Shown in pieces: positions 1 through 9,009 of a stretch of DNA of 54,196 nucleotides. Both the position numbers and the translations under genes were made by a program. Every line of letters begins with the position of its first letter. Positions within the stretch are counted from its first letter, which is position 1. The stretch is from a virus. The stretch covers positions 1-54,196 of the IMG/VR virus record IMGVR_UViG_3300045741_000133. One strand, given 5' to 3'. The notes beneath the pieces are model-generated. The model made no database searches. It was not told where the DNA came from and saw only the letters and a program-made list of their open reading frames with translations.

Positions 1-1926
1 CTCTCCGTAGATGTCTTGCTCCGGAGGAGTCATAGGATCTTCCTCGTCGCCGCCAGTCATGCTGGTCTTAGCGTCGAGCTGCGCCTTCATCTGCTTAGCT
101 TGGTGCTCTTGGTCGCTCTTCTGCTTCTCTAAAGCTTTGGGAGAGAACTGAGCGTACCAAGTCATGTACTCAGGACCTAGGATGAGATCATCACCGCCGG
201 GAAGCGGCGCGAGACCATCTTCAGCTCGAATCTCGTTCAAGGTCTTCTTGAACTTAGACTCTTCCTTCTGACGATTCAGAACCTGAGTTGATGAGTCAGT
301 AGTTACGCCACAGAATGTCAGCTTAAATCTGGCGTCGAATGGCTTGATGATCTCTTCGTTGATGTAGTTCTCAAGGTGGGTAAGAAGCGGATACAGTCCG
401 CGGTTCTTAGAGTTCTCAGTCTTATCCTTGGTGTCGTCCTTACCTCCAAGCGAACCACCAGAACCTTCCGCCTTAAGATGGATGCCCATCTCCGCCGGAT
501 CGATCTGGTAGATGGCGCCGATCATGGTGATCAGGTACCGCATCCAGCCTTCAAAACCGATGTCATTGTGGTTCTGAGTCAGCGGGATCCAGTTAACGTC
601 CTCAACTCCTGCGAAGATCGGGGTGCTGAACGAGTTTCTAGTACCCTTCAGCATGTGCTGCCACTGAGTTCGGACGGTGTCAACTTTACGACGATTAAGA
701 GCCGCTTTGATATGAAGGATGCCCTTCGCGCTAAAGCCTTGAGTGAAATAAGCTTGGTTGTAGTACTCGGCGTTCAGATGACCAGTAACCATCGAGATCA
801 GCAGCTCAAGCTCAGAGATGCCGTAGCCATTATTGTAGATGTCGGTGTTCATGTTTCTGATGCCGACAGCTAGCTCGTCAGCAGTATAGGCTCTCTCGAC
901 CTTGCCCTTGATGACTTGAACCCACTTGTAAGCGTCCTTCTCGAGGAGGTCTTCCTTGAGGTCGATAACCTTCTGCTTTTCTTCAGAGGCTTCTGTACGC
1001 TCCGGGTACAAGATGTCTAGGTTGACAAAGTTCTCAGCAGCGTCTTTGTACCGACGAAGATCCTTAGAGGCCTTCTTAACGGTTCCGCCATCCACAGGAA
1101 AGAAGTGGTGCGGGCGCCCAGCTCGATCTGGGACCTTCTCAGTAGCGTAGAGATCGTAGGTGTAAGCGTCTCTGACCCAAGCGCGAAGCGCCGAATCGAA
1201 GTTCCAGCGCAGCGTCTCAAACGGGCGGTTGTCAGTCTTGCCGCAGTTACGAATGTACTCTTCAACTGCTTTACGCTGATCCGCGAACTGCTCTTCCATC
1301 TTCTTGCGAGCCTTACGCTCTAGCTCGAACTCGGAGAGCTCAACTTCATCATCAGACTTTGAGTTATCCTCAGTCTTATCATCAGTGACACCTTCTAAAG
1401 AGGTGTCGTCGGACTGACCAGCTGCTGCGTCTTCAGCATCAGCCTTCATGACTGGCGCCTCATTCGCGGTATCCTCAGCTTCGTCAGCTGGAGAGTCTTC
1501 GCCTGACATGATCGCGTCGGCGGTCATCTCAGCTTTGAGCTCTTCCTTGATCTTGGCAAGGATAGCGTCTTCATCGCGGAGCTCGATCATGAAGCCTTTC
1601 TCAAGCTTCGACTTAACTAATTTAGAGTGTCCGGCAACTTGATTCTGACGGGTCTGGATCACTGCCGCTACGGCGGTGTCCTGATACGACATCATCTTGA
1701 GGTGTGAGTTTTGAAAGCGGTATGGCTTGTCAGTCCAGCCCTGGGCGTGGATGGCGTAGCTAGGGTCCTCGACGATAGCTTTACCGAAGAAGAAGTCCGC
1801 AGGATCTTCTACGTTGGAGTTGAGGATGGTGGTCTTAGCTTTGAAGATCTGGGTGTCAAGATAGGCGTTTCCAGCCTCAAGTATCTTCTGAAAGATTGAC
1901 GCATTCTTGTTATCGGGTGTTGACAT
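1..1926 (-). CDS. Phage portal protein (C-terminus cut by window edge)
   Basis: One open frame of 642 codons runs from an ATG at 1926 to the window edge without a stop, so the C-terminus is missing. The start is preceded by AAGGAAG. The product should form the dodecameric ring at the capsid vertex through which DNA is packaged. Seen: an N-terminal domain with YQDTAVAAVIQTRQNQ-type helices, an Asp/Glu-rich low-complexity linker around residues 160-200, then segments such as ITMIGAIYQIDPAEMGI and LKAEGSGGS that are typical of portal proteins of large tailed phages. It lies directly downstream of terL in the same orientation, the classic packaging order. The family call rests on these motifs and position; no alignment was run. 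Confidence 0.8.
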   Translation of the reverse strand, partial: MSTPDNKNASIFQKILEAGNAYLDTQIFKAKTTILNSNVEDPADFFFGKAIVEDPSYAIHAQGWTDKPYRFQNSHLKMMSYQDTAVAAVIQTRQNQVAGHSKLVKSKLEKGFMIELRDEDAILAKIKEELKAEMTADAIMSGEDSPADEAEDTANEAPVMKADAEDAAAGQSDDTSLEGVTDDKTEDNSKSDDEVELSEFELERKARKKMEEQFADQRKAVEEYIRNCGKTDNRPFETLRWNFDSALRAWVRDAYTYDLYATEKVPDRAGRPHHFFPVDGGTVKKASKDLRRYKDAAENFVNLDILYPERTEASEEKQKVIDLKEDLLEKDAYKWVQVIKGKVERAYTADELAVGIRNMNTDIYNNGYGISELELLISMVTGHLNAEYYNQAYFTQGFSAKGILHIKAALNRRKVDTVRTQWQHMLKGTRNSFSTPIFAGVEDVNWIPLTQNHNDIGFEGWMRYLITMIGAIYQIDPAEMGIHLKAEGSGGSLGGKDDTKDKTENSKNRGLYPLLTHLENYINEEIIKPFDARFKLTFCGVTTDSSTQVLNRQKEESKFKKTLNEIRAEDGLAPLPGGDDLILGPEYMTWYAQFSPKALEKQKSDQEHQAKQMKAQLDAKTSMTGGDEEDPMTPPEQDIYGE

Positions 1927-2021
1927 CTAAACTTCCTTAAAAGATGAGCAATTTCAATATCTTAGCTCAAAGGGGTCAATACTGATGCGGCTATACTGCT
2001 TAATTATATCAGCTCCAACTA
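1927..2021 (-). promoter_or_regulatory. AT-rich spacer between terL and portal with possible promoter
   Basis: On the minus strand this 95-base gap holds TTGACC, 17 bases, then TGAAAT, which could serve as a sigma70-type promoter for the portal gene. A separate TATAAT (2003-2008) has no good -35 at the usual distance. The portal Shine-Dalgarno sequence AAGGAAG lies at the end. The promoter is an inference from base matches only. Confidence 0.3.
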
Positions 2022-3854
2022 TCAAAAGGCGAACTGAGGTCCGTCCGAGTCGTCATCGTCTAAGTCCTCTCTACGAACCAACTTTCCAGTGACGGGATGC
2101 TTTACGAAGCCGTCTGAGTTATCCATCACGTTCTCCGGGAGGTGGCCCGACTGAACTAGGAGCTCGGGGCTGGGGGCCTTTCCTACGGCACGGCCCTGGG
2201 AGTCTGTCGTTACTCCGTAGGTGTTGGTCGAGCTCGTCACTACCTCGAAGACCCCAGTTCCGATCTCCTGAGTAGCTAGGAACGCTGAGACTGCTAAGGA
2301 GTCTGCGAAGTCGTCAGTTCCACCGTTGGGGTGACCGATTCGGATGTTACCCGACTGGCCCTGCTCTACCACGAGCTCCTTGAGCTCTCGCGTCTGGATC
2401 TCGTTGTCTAGTAAGTCAGCCTGCTGCGAGTGGACCAGCTTCTTGAGGTTCCAGTAGATCTTCTTCTTAAAGACCGGTGTGAAGGTGTACTCTTTCAAGT
2501 TTACGCCGTAGGTGTTGAAGATCTCCTTAAGTGGCTGAAACGCGTACTGATCCGCCGCTACCTCGTCGATGTTGAACTGCTTGCAGATGTTCTTGATGAA
2601 CTCAGCTACCTCGAAGGAGGACACTGGTTTTTGCTTCGTGCCCTCCCAGCCCTTAGACACGAACTGCCTAAGGCGTCCGCCGGCGTAAGCCGTCACTGAG
2701 AACGTGAATCGGTCGCCCTTGTAAGCAGCGTCGATAGCAGCAGCGTACTTGATGTTGTCGCCTTCCGGGGCCATGAACGACACCTTCTTGACGACTGCCA
2801 TGTCTATGTACTCTGGCGTGATAAAGAAGCTTAAGGAGTCCGCGAAGTTACCACGATACTCTTGATCGAACGAGTCTGGATCTAAGTTGTACTCTTCAAC
2901 TAACTCGACGTCAGGCATGACATCTTCTGGAGCCATGACCCACGTTGGTGCTTTGAAAACCGCGTACGACGGTGGTAGGGTTCCAGCTTGGTGCTTCTTG
3001 TACTCATCGTGCAGAACACCCTGCTTGATGCCTGGAGAACTTAACTTCAATAGAAGCGCGTGCTTACCAAACTGCTTCATAGAAGGTCTTACGGCCTTCA
3101 TGATCTTGGTGTCGGTCTCCTTCATGTTCTCATCTAAGTTCCAGAACGCGATCTCGTCACATAGGATCGCGCAGCACGCCATTCCACGGGTGGTACGACT
3201 TGACGCCGCGGCGACCTTGATCTGAACTCTTGAGTAGTGGACTTGAACGTTGTTCACTATCCAAGGAACCTTCAGATTCATCGTAGAGGCCGTATTCTTC
3301 TTGTCCTTGTTGATCAGCATGCTGAGGACCGGCGAAGACTCGATCAGAGTACGAATAACCTCCAACACCTCATCAGAGAACTCTTTTGAGTGTGACATGA
3401 TCAACACCGTAGCGAACGGCGTCTTCTTCAAGAACGGCTTCCAGTTGTTCGAGATGGCGCAGTAGATCGATACCGCAGCAGAGATCAAGGTCTTACCGGA
3501 GCGTCGTCCGCAGATGAGGTCGATCTTGTTGACGTCAATCTCTTTAAGGTTGTTGGGATCGTAGATGGCTCCGGTCAGGAACTCGTATATCTCGTACTCG
3601 GTCATAAGCACGCGCTTGAACACTACGGTCGTGCCTTCGCGAGACTCCATCCGCACCGCTTTCTTGGTAATCGGATCTAAAGTCTTACCGAAGATGATCT
3701 TGAAAATGACTTCCTGAGCTGGGGTCGGATTTAAGTCTAGGAACCCTGGAGCTCTGACAAAGTTCTCGATCGGATCCTCTTTGATCCTAGCGATGAGCTT
3801 GGAGTAGAGTACAGCGAACTGTTGAGTACTGAGCTTCGTGACGTCTAGAGACAT
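2022..3854 (-). CDS. terL: Terminase large subunit
   Basis: This is the 610-residue packaging motor and nuclease that drives DNA into the prohead and cuts the concatemer. The ATPase domain has a Walker A motif GRRSGKT at residues 116-122 and a Walker B-like AILCDEIAFW. The C-terminal nuclease domain (RNase H fold) shows acidic residues in AAIDAAYKGDRF, DEVAADQYAF and TDDFADSLAVSAF. The length is typical for the family. It sits between a probable small terminase (two bases away) and the portal gene, all on the minus strand. Conserved ATPase and nuclease motifs together make the call firm. Confidence 0.95.
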   Translation of the reverse strand: MSLDVTKLSTQQFAVLYSKLIARIKEDPIENFVRAPGFLDLNPTPAQEVIFKIIFGKTLDPITKKAVRMESREGTTVVFKRVLMTEYEIYEFLTGAIYDPNNLKEIDVNKIDLICGRRSGKTLISAAVSIYCAISNNWKPFLKKTPFATVLIMSHSKEFSDEVLEVIRTLIESSPVLSMLINKDKKNTASTMNLKVPWIVNNVQVHYSRVQIKVAAASSRTTRGMACCAILCDEIAFWNLDENMKETDTKIMKAVRPSMKQFGKHALLLKLSSPGIKQGVLHDEYKKHQAGTLPPSYAVFKAPTWVMAPEDVMPDVELVEEYNLDPDSFDQEYRGNFADSLSFFITPEYIDMAVVKKVSFMAPEGDNIKYAAAIDAAYKGDRFTFSVTAYAGGRLRQFVSKGWEGTKQKPVSSFEVAEFIKNICKQFNIDEVAADQYAFQPLKEIFNTYGVNLKEYTFTPVFKKKIYWNLKKLVHSQQADLLDNEIQTRELKELVVEQGQSGNIRIGHPNGGTDDFADSLAVSAFLATQEIGTGVFEVVTSSTNTYGVTTDSQGRAVGKAPSPELLVQSGHLPENVMDNSDGFVKHPVTGKLVRREDLDDDDSDGPQFAF

Positions 3855-3856
3855 GC

Positions 3857-4441
3857 TTACTCTCCGTCTCTAGGCTTCTTAGCGAACAAATCGTTGAAGT
3901 CGGCATCGATAACGTTCGAGTCAAGCTTCTCAACATCCTTGGGCTTGTTGATGATGTCGTCGATCTGAGCCAGGGCTTGCTTCAAGCCCTCAGACAGCGT
4001 AAACGCTTCCTTGAGCGCTGAGATCTCGTGACTTAAGTTGGGGATCTTGATCTGCATGGGTATGCCGTTCACATCGTTGAGGATCTCGCCCGTGATCGGG
4101 TGGATCTTGTAGAAGTGACCGTGCTTGGCGAAGTAGCCCACGTAGTCTTGGAGCTGGGTCTCGATCTGGATGATGCGCATCCGCTTGAACTGGTTGTCGA
4201 GGTTCATCAGCTTCTCGGCCTGAGACAGCTGAATGTTCTGAAGCTCGGCCAGGCCGTGCTTGATGTAGGCGATCCTTAGCTCGTTGAGTCTGCCCTCAGT
4301 TATGATAGATTCAACAACGGGGACTGGTAAGTTGAACTTCTTCGACAGGTCAATAGCAGATAAGCCCTCAACAATAAAGGCGTTTCTTACAGCTTCGAGG
4401 GCTTGTGGGGCTGGTAAGTTTGACTCTTCTGAATCTGACAT
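3857..4441 (-). CDS. Probable terminase small subunit
   Basis: A 194-residue protein encoded directly upstream of terL. Residues 12-52 look like a helix-turn-helix (AFIVEGLSAIDLSKKFNLPV, then a recognition-like helix), followed by a long helical, oligomerisation-type middle region. That is the usual plan of small terminases, which recognise packaging sites and regulate TerL. The start ATG at 4441 has GGAG upstream and lies about 20 bases after a TATAAT box. Sequence similarity of small terminases is low, so the call depends mostly on position and the HTH. Confidence 0.65.
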   Translation of the reverse strand: MSDSEESNLPAPQALEAVRNAFIVEGLSAIDLSKKFNLPVPVVESIITEGRLNELRIAYIKHGLAELQNIQLSQAEKLMNLDNQFKRMRIIQIETQLQDYVGYFAKHGHFYKIHPITGEILNDVNGIPMQIKIPNLSHEISALKEAFTLSEGLKQALAQIDDIINKPKDVEKLDSNVIDADFNDLFAKKPRDGE

Positions 4442-4461
4442 CTACGTTTATCTCCAGGTCA

Positions 4462-4490
4462 ATTATACCCAACCCCCGGAAATAAGTATA
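4462..4490 (-). promoter_or_regulatory. Putative promoter for terS-terL-portal
   Basis: On the minus strand a perfect -10 box TATAAT (4462-4467) lies 17 bases from TATACT (4485-4490), which matches TTGACA only weakly. The spacer contains CCGGGGGTTGGG. It starts right after the stop codon of the lytic transglycosylase gene and would transcribe the packaging genes. Confidence 0.5.
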
Positions 4491-4493
4491 GTT

Positions 4494-5045
4494 TTAGAAG
4501 TATCGAGCTACTAGGTGCTTGTAGGTAGAGCGCTTAGCCTTGGTAACCGCGTCAAGCTTGTTGCCAGCGTTGTAACGGGTCCAGAACTCAGGATCCTTAG
4601 GGTACTTGGCCTTGAAGTCGGCAAGCACCTTAGCTGACGCGTCAACTGAGTAAGCTAAGTCCGAGAGCAGCTTCTTGGTGTCGAACTTGAAGTTCTTGAC
4701 GGTCTTGTGGTTGATCTGACCGATGCCGTAGTCGACCACTACGCAGTCTTGCTCGCCCGTGGTGATGGAGATACCACATCGCATGTTCTTAGCCGAGATA
4801 CGATAGGACGACTCTTGCATCAAGACAGCTGTCAATAACTTAGGCGATAGTCCGTACTTCTTGGCAGAAGAATCGATAGCTACGGCTAGTGTTGTCGCGT
4901 ACTTATCTTCAAGCTTTGGGTGGTTCTTCTTTATCTGCTTCAGGATTTGCTGCGGTGGTTTCGGCGTCAGGACGCGCGGTGGCACCATCGCTGAGCTCAG
5001 TCCGTGACTCGTGAGCATCGTCACGAGTATGATTAAGGTTTTCAT
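4494..5045 (-). CDS. Exported lytic transglycosylase (SLT fold)
   Basis: 183 residues. The N-terminus is a probable Sec signal peptide (short basic start, hydrophobic IILVTMLTSHGL, then SSA). The rest matches the soluble lytic transglycosylase/lysozyme-like fold: a catalytic Glu in ALMQESSYRISAKN and the family motif YGIGQIN. It should cleave peptidoglycan glycan strands, either for lysis or for virion entry. The start ATG has a strong AGGAGG Shine-Dalgarno. Its first 137 bases overlap the 3' end of the upstream gene in another frame, an unusually long overlap. Confidence 0.85.
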   Translation of the reverse strand: MKTLIILVTMLTSHGLSSAMVPPRVLTPKPPQQILKQIKKNHPKLEDKYATTLAVAIDSSAKKYGLSPKLLTAVLMQESSYRISAKNMRCGISITTGEQDCVVVDYGIGQINHKTVKNFKFDTKKLLSDLAYSVDASAKVLADFKAKYPKDPEFWTRYNAGNKLDAVTKAKRSTYKHLVARYF

Positions 5046-5385
5046 GATTGCCTCCTGTTATGGCTTTCTTTACCTTCTCAACCGCCATCCTCATGATCGT
5101 GGGATCTTCTGTTACTCGAACCCTGAACGACGGTAAAAGTTGACTAATGACTTCGTATACATCGGAGATGATCTGGCGCTGCTGAAACTTACGACCGAAC
5201 CAAGACAGTTCGACATACACCAGCATAGCTTTCTTCTCGCGATAAATTAAGAGCTCTACCTCCTTGATTCGTTTCGACGTGGAAAGTATGTTCAACTTGA
5301 TGGTGTTGATGGCTTGAGGATGATCTAGTAGATCCATCTCAAACAACCACTTAAGACCTTCGTATTGAAACTTGCGCTTATCCAT
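4909..5385 (-). CDS. Unknown protein, 3' end overlapping the transglycosylase
   Basis: 158 residues, no recognised family. The first 110 or so look like an ordinary folded protein (mixed helix and strand, AMLVYVELSWFG). The last 45 are polar and disordered-looking, rich in Glu, Asp, Ala and Thr, and are encoded in the bases that also encode the transglycosylase signal peptide. The start has only a weak ribosome-binding site. Without this gene about 340 bases would be empty in a tightly packed operon, which supports it being real. Confidence 0.6.
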   Translation of the reverse strand: MDKRKFQYEGLKWLFEMDLLDHPQAINTIKLNILSTSKRIKEVELLIYREKKAMLVYVELSWFGRKFQQRQIISDVYEVISQLLPSFRVRVTEDPTIMRMAVEKVKKAITGGNHENLNHTRDDAHESRTELSDGATARPDAETTAANPEADKEEPPKA

Positions 5386-5405
5386 AGGTCAATGGTACTG
5401 AAAGT

Positions 5406-6005
5406 TCAGTCGCGGGGACACTTAAACTTGAGGAACGCATCACCTAGACACACCGCGTCGCCTACGTCTGCATCATATTGATTCACTTGAGGATCTAGGG
5501 TGAGTTTGTATCGAAAGTTGGCATACCTACAAGCTAGATCCTTTGGACCATACTCTGGCATCTTATTCTTACCAGTCAAGTGCTTGTTGAGCTTCTTAGC
5601 TTCCTTATTGGCCTCTTTATCGGCGTCGGTTAGCTTGAGCCCGAGGTTGGTCCTCCAGCCGTCGGCGCCAGTCACATCATAATACGTCACGATGTCGATG
5701 ATCTCTGGGTTGAGCTGTAGCACGATCCAGTGGAGTCCGTCTAAGGTCTTCTGTCCTAGGCGCTGCTTCGACCCAGCGATCTCCTCGATGACGATGTACT
5801 TGGGCTTGTAGTTCTCCACTAGAGAACGTATCTTAAGGCCGAGATCATTCATCTTCTCAAGCTGCTGCCTAGGATACTCCATCTTATCTAGACCCTTAAC
5901 CTTGGGCTTCAAGGTTCCGTACGTAACCAAAGACTTGTCGTCTATGTTAAACACTGCCCACCCGGTGCAGGTCGTTGAAAGATCAAGTGCTAGAAGTGTT
6001 CTCAT
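5406..6005 (-). CDS. RuvC-like Holliday junction resolvase
   Basis: 199 residues with an RNase H-like nuclease fold. The first strand carries LALDLSTTCTGWAVF, the second acidic site is IVIEEIAG, and the third is DADVGDAVCLGDAF near the C-terminus. This is the acidic-residue pattern of RuvC-type resolvases. It likely resolves branched DNA before packaging. The start chosen is the ATG at 6005 because GGAGG lies six bases upstream; the preceding GTG (6008) is too close. It overlaps the end of the phosphoesterase gene. Confidence 0.75.
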   Translation of the reverse strand: MRTLLALDLSTTCTGWAVFNIDDKSLVTYGTLKPKVKGLDKMEYPRQQLEKMNDLGLKIRSLVENYKPKYIVIEEIAGSKQRLGQKTLDGLHWIVLQLNPEIIDIVTYYDVTGADGWRTNLGLKLTDADKEANKEAKKLNKHLTGKNKMPEYGPKDLACRYANFRYKLTLDPQVNQYDADVGDAVCLGDAFLKFKCPRD

Positions 6006-6579
6006 CACTATCCTCCGCAGGAGTCAAGCCGCTCATGCTGAACGGCGTCATCGTCTCATCTCGCTTAGTCATCTTGATCAGAGCTCTTCGGTCTTCCATG
6101 AGCATCTGAAGATCGTCCCAGCTTATCGGTCTTCCACCAACAGCTTCTACGCTCACGTTGATGTATCGTAGGTCATCCACAGATGCTTGGTGAACGTGCC
6201 CGTGGATGTTGAACTTACCTCTGAGCGATTGGACGTGCACTGGCGCGTGACTCAGCCAGGCTTGACCTTTGTACTTCATGAAGCCGTGTACCTTGTCGAA
6301 GTACTCCAGGTACGTCTTAAGCGAGAACTTATCGTGGTTGCCGATGATTAAGTGCTTGCTCCCTCTCATCTTCTTTAAGAGGTGCATCTTAGATTTGTCA
6401 AAGCAGACGTCACCCTGAACCATGACTAGGTCGTGCTTCGAGACTACCGAGTTCCACTGCTCAACGATCCAGGCATCATGTTCTTCCAATGATTTTACTC
6501 CGCCTCGGAACTCTCCCGAGAATACGTGTATCTTATCGTGACCTAGGTGCAGGTCTGAGATGAATCGTGTACAGCTCAT
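5983..6579 (-). CDS. Calcineurin-like metallophosphoesterase
   Basis: 198 residues showing the metal-binding motifs of the family in order: FISDLHLGH near residue 7, MVQGDVCF around 54, IIGNHDKF around 79, LSHAPVH around 110 and IHGHVHQ around 125. Substrate unknown; related phage and bacterial enzymes act on phosphoesters of nucleotides or nucleic acids. The start overlaps the stop of the upstream gene (ATGA), implying translational coupling. The last 60 or so residues beyond the catalytic core are polar and low in complexity. Confidence 0.85.
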   Translation of the reverse strand: MSCTRFISDLHLGHDKIHVFSGEFRGGVKSLEEHDAWIVEQWNSVVSKHDLVMVQGDVCFDKSKMHLLKKMRGSKHLIIGNHDKFSLKTYLEYFDKVHGFMKYKGQAWLSHAPVHVQSLRGKFNIHGHVHQASVDDLRYINVSVEAVGGRPISWDDLQMLMEDRRALIKMTKRDETMTPFSMSGLTPAEDSDENTSST

Positions 6580-6890
6580 ATATCGTCTATCTTCCTTCTA
6601 CGCTCTCCCTTGGAGTTCAACAAGTTTCGAGCTACGGACTCCTTGGAACCCATATCTAAGTTAGTTTGGATCGTCTCATCTGCCAGTACATCTCTAGAGT
6701 GGTTCCTAGATCTGGCTTTAAGGATCTTGTCTGAGTCCTTAAGCTTCGAGGTGCCAGTAGCAGAGTTTGCTGACACCATGAACTTCTGATTAGGAGCGGT
6801 AAGAACTACGTCCCACTCCTCCTTCGGAAGCTCTTTAAGCGATCGCTTCTCCTCGCCGGTTACCTTGTGGCGGTATATCTTAAGCGCCAT
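6576..6890 (-). CDS. Unknown small protein in recombination operon
   Basis: 104 residues. The N-terminus (MALKIYRHKVTGEEKRSLKEL, with a WDVVLTAPNQKFM segment) resembles short beta-rich phage proteins of unknown function; the second half is basic, polar and probably unstructured. Its start overlaps the end of the gp46-like gene and its end overlaps the phosphoesterase start, so it is part of one tightly coupled operon. No function assigned. Confidence 0.6.
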   Translation of the reverse strand: MALKIYRHKVTGEEKRSLKELPKEEWDVVLTAPNQKFMVSANSATGTSKLKDSDKILKARSRNHSRDVLADETIQTNLDMGSKESVARNLLNSKGERRRKIDDI

Positions 6891-9009
6891 TTACGACCTC
6901 CGATGTACCATCTTTCAGCAGGACTTGAAAGACGTTATCAACGATGTTCTTGAATACCGAGTTATGTTCGACCATCAGCACAGGGCACTTTCTAGCCTTA
7001 AGTAGATCCAGAGACTTCTCCATGCTGATCTCGCTCAAGTCCTTGAAGTACTCGTCGAAGATCAATAGATCGATCTTAGATCCCTTACGATACGACACGA
7101 TGTCCGCTAGAGCGAGATCCACAGCTAGGTTGAACCTGCGATTTTGACCGCCTGACAGCAAACCTAAGCTTCTCGGTACTCCGTCTAAGATCAGCGCCGT
7201 CTCGATCTTCTCGTCCTCAGATGAGAACTTGATCGACGCCTGAACCTCGAACAAGTCAGATAGATACTGATTCGCGCGGTACGTAAGCTCATTGAGAGCA
7301 TTCACGAACACGTACGACTTGATCTCCTTAAAACCGTCCTTGAGGACATCGAGCTGAGCAGCGTAGACTTTAGACGCGTCTAGTAGGTTGCTGAGCTCTT
7401 GAAGCTTCTCTGAGACGGTTGCGAACTCGCGCTCTAGACCACTCAACTTAGCGCGCTCTCCAGATACATCTGGAGTTGGAGTGCTAGCTATAGCCTCCTC
7501 TAAGGAAGCAACCTGTTGACTCTGGGAACTTACAAGATTCTGTAAGTTCTCAACTCGGCTCCTCAGGACCGCGAACTCAGTCTTCTGAGATCGAACGGAC
7601 GTTAGAGCTTCGTCGATCTGAGAGATGAGCGATCTTAGATCACCTTCCTCGCTAGAGGTCTCAGGTTGAACGACGTTCTCGTCTAGAAACTTGGCTACGG
7701 CATTAAGCTGCTCGATGATAGTCACAGCCTGCGCGTCGGCCTCGACGGCAGCCTTCTGTGCTCTAGCGACCATGTCAACCATCTCTTGGTTAGCGGCTTC
7801 CATAGTCTCTGCGGACTCTCTCGCGATCTGCTGCATCTGAGCCCTGACTTCGGCGATCTCGCGATCTACGTGAGACACGTCTAATGTGGTGCAGGATTGA
7901 CCGCAGGTTGGGCACTTCTTGTCTGGGTTCTTTACGTAGGCAGTTAATTCATCGAGCTTCTGAGCTAATCTTACGTACTGAGGTTGCTTATCATACTCGG
8001 ACGCTTTCTTGGCTCTCTGGACCACCAGAAGATACGCGTTCGACGTCGCTACGGACTCTGACGACTTCTTAGACTCAAGTAGAGAGTTGTATCGGTTAGC
8101 TAAGGTGTTACCTTCTCGCTGCTTAGCCGCGACCGCCGCAGCGAGCGTAGCTTGCTGAGACTTCGCGTATTGCGCCTTCGCCAGCTTCTCTTGAACTGAG
8201 GCGCGCTCGATGCCTAGTCCGACCTCGTCCGCCAAGATTCGCTTAAGATCGATGTTAGCGGCTGCGACCGAAACTTGGTCGAGCTCTGATTTAGACTTGT
8301 CTAGGTTCACGGAAGCAGCGGATAGCTGATCCGTGAGAACCTTACGCTGTTGGTCATACTTCTTTATCTTGTCATCGATGAAAGATTGAAGCATCGTGAT
8401 CTGAGACTCGATGTTACGCTGTGATCCATCAGTCAGCTGAATTTGATTCTTGAGCTTCTCGATCTTATCGTTCTCGATCTTGAGAAGGCCCATGACTTCC
8501 TTGCGTGCCTTGTCAAAGACTTGAAGGTTCTGGATGCTCGAGAGAATCTTGCCCTTGCCCTCTTGATCGATGGATAGGAACTTCTTATCGTAGTTCTGAG
8601 CAAAGTACACGCTTTGACAGAAGCTGTCAAAGTTAAGTCCTACGTACTCTTCGAGTAGCGTCTGGGTCTCTCTAAGGTCCTTGCCTCTGATTGGTTTTCC
8701 GCTCTTGGTGAAATATAGATCGTTAGGCTTTCTAGATCGAACGATAGTCTCGCCGTCGTCAAAAGTAAGCACTACCTCACAGCTAGTCTCTCCATCCTTG
8801 ATGACGTCGTCGATGTTAGCGTCCTTGGGAAGCTTACCAAACAGTAGCCAGGATATGGAGTTAAATATAGCAGACTTGCCGGATCCCTCCGACCTCTGAT
8901 CGTCTTCATTCCAGCCGTCCACAAGTGTGACACCGCGCTTGAACTCGAAGCTCAGCGCTCCCCATGACATGAAGTTCTTGGCTATCAAACTTGATAACTT
9001 ACTTCCCAC
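6880..9009 (-). CDS. SbcC/Rad50/gp46-like recombination ATPase
   Basis: 709 residues from a GTG at 9009, chosen because GGAGG lies six bases upstream; a longer reading from 9087 would lie inside the gp47-like gene. Domains: an N-terminal ABC half with Walker A GSGKS at residues 42-46, a coiled coil, a zinc hook CPTCGQSC in the middle, a second coiled coil, then the signature LSGGQNRRFNLA and Walker B LLIFDEYF. With the gp47-like nuclease it should resect DNA ends for recombination-dependent replication, as in T4. It overlaps the gp47-like gene by 11 bases. Confidence 0.9.
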   Translation of the reverse strand: MGSKLSSLIAKNFMSWGALSFEFKRGVTLVDGWNEDDQRSEGSGKSAIFNSISWLLFGKLPKDANIDDVIKDGETSCEVVLTFDDGETIVRSRKPNDLYFTKSGKPIRGKDLRETQTLLEEYVGLNFDSFCQSVYFAQNYDKKFLSIDQEGKGKILSSIQNLQVFDKARKEVMGLLKIENDKIEKLKNQIQLTDGSQRNIESQITMLQSFIDDKIKKYDQQRKVLTDQLSAASVNLDKSKSELDQVSVAAANIDLKRILADEVGLGIERASVQEKLAKAQYAKSQQATLAAAVAAKQREGNTLANRYNSLLESKKSSESVATSNAYLLVVQRAKKASEYDKQPQYVRLAQKLDELTAYVKNPDKKCPTCGQSCTTLDVSHVDREIAEVRAQMQQIARESAETMEAANQEMVDMVARAQKAAVEADAQAVTIIEQLNAVAKFLDENVVQPETSSEEGDLRSLISQIDEALTSVRSQKTEFAVLRSRVENLQNLVSSQSQQVASLEEAIASTPTPDVSGERAKLSGLEREFATVSEKLQELSNLLDASKVYAAQLDVLKDGFKEIKSYVFVNALNELTYRANQYLSDLFEVQASIKFSSEDEKIETALILDGVPRSLGLLSGGQNRRFNLAVDLALADIVSYRKGSKIDLLIFDEYFKDLSEISMEKSLDLLKARKCPVLMVEHNSVFKNIVDNVFQVLLKDGTSEVVNGA

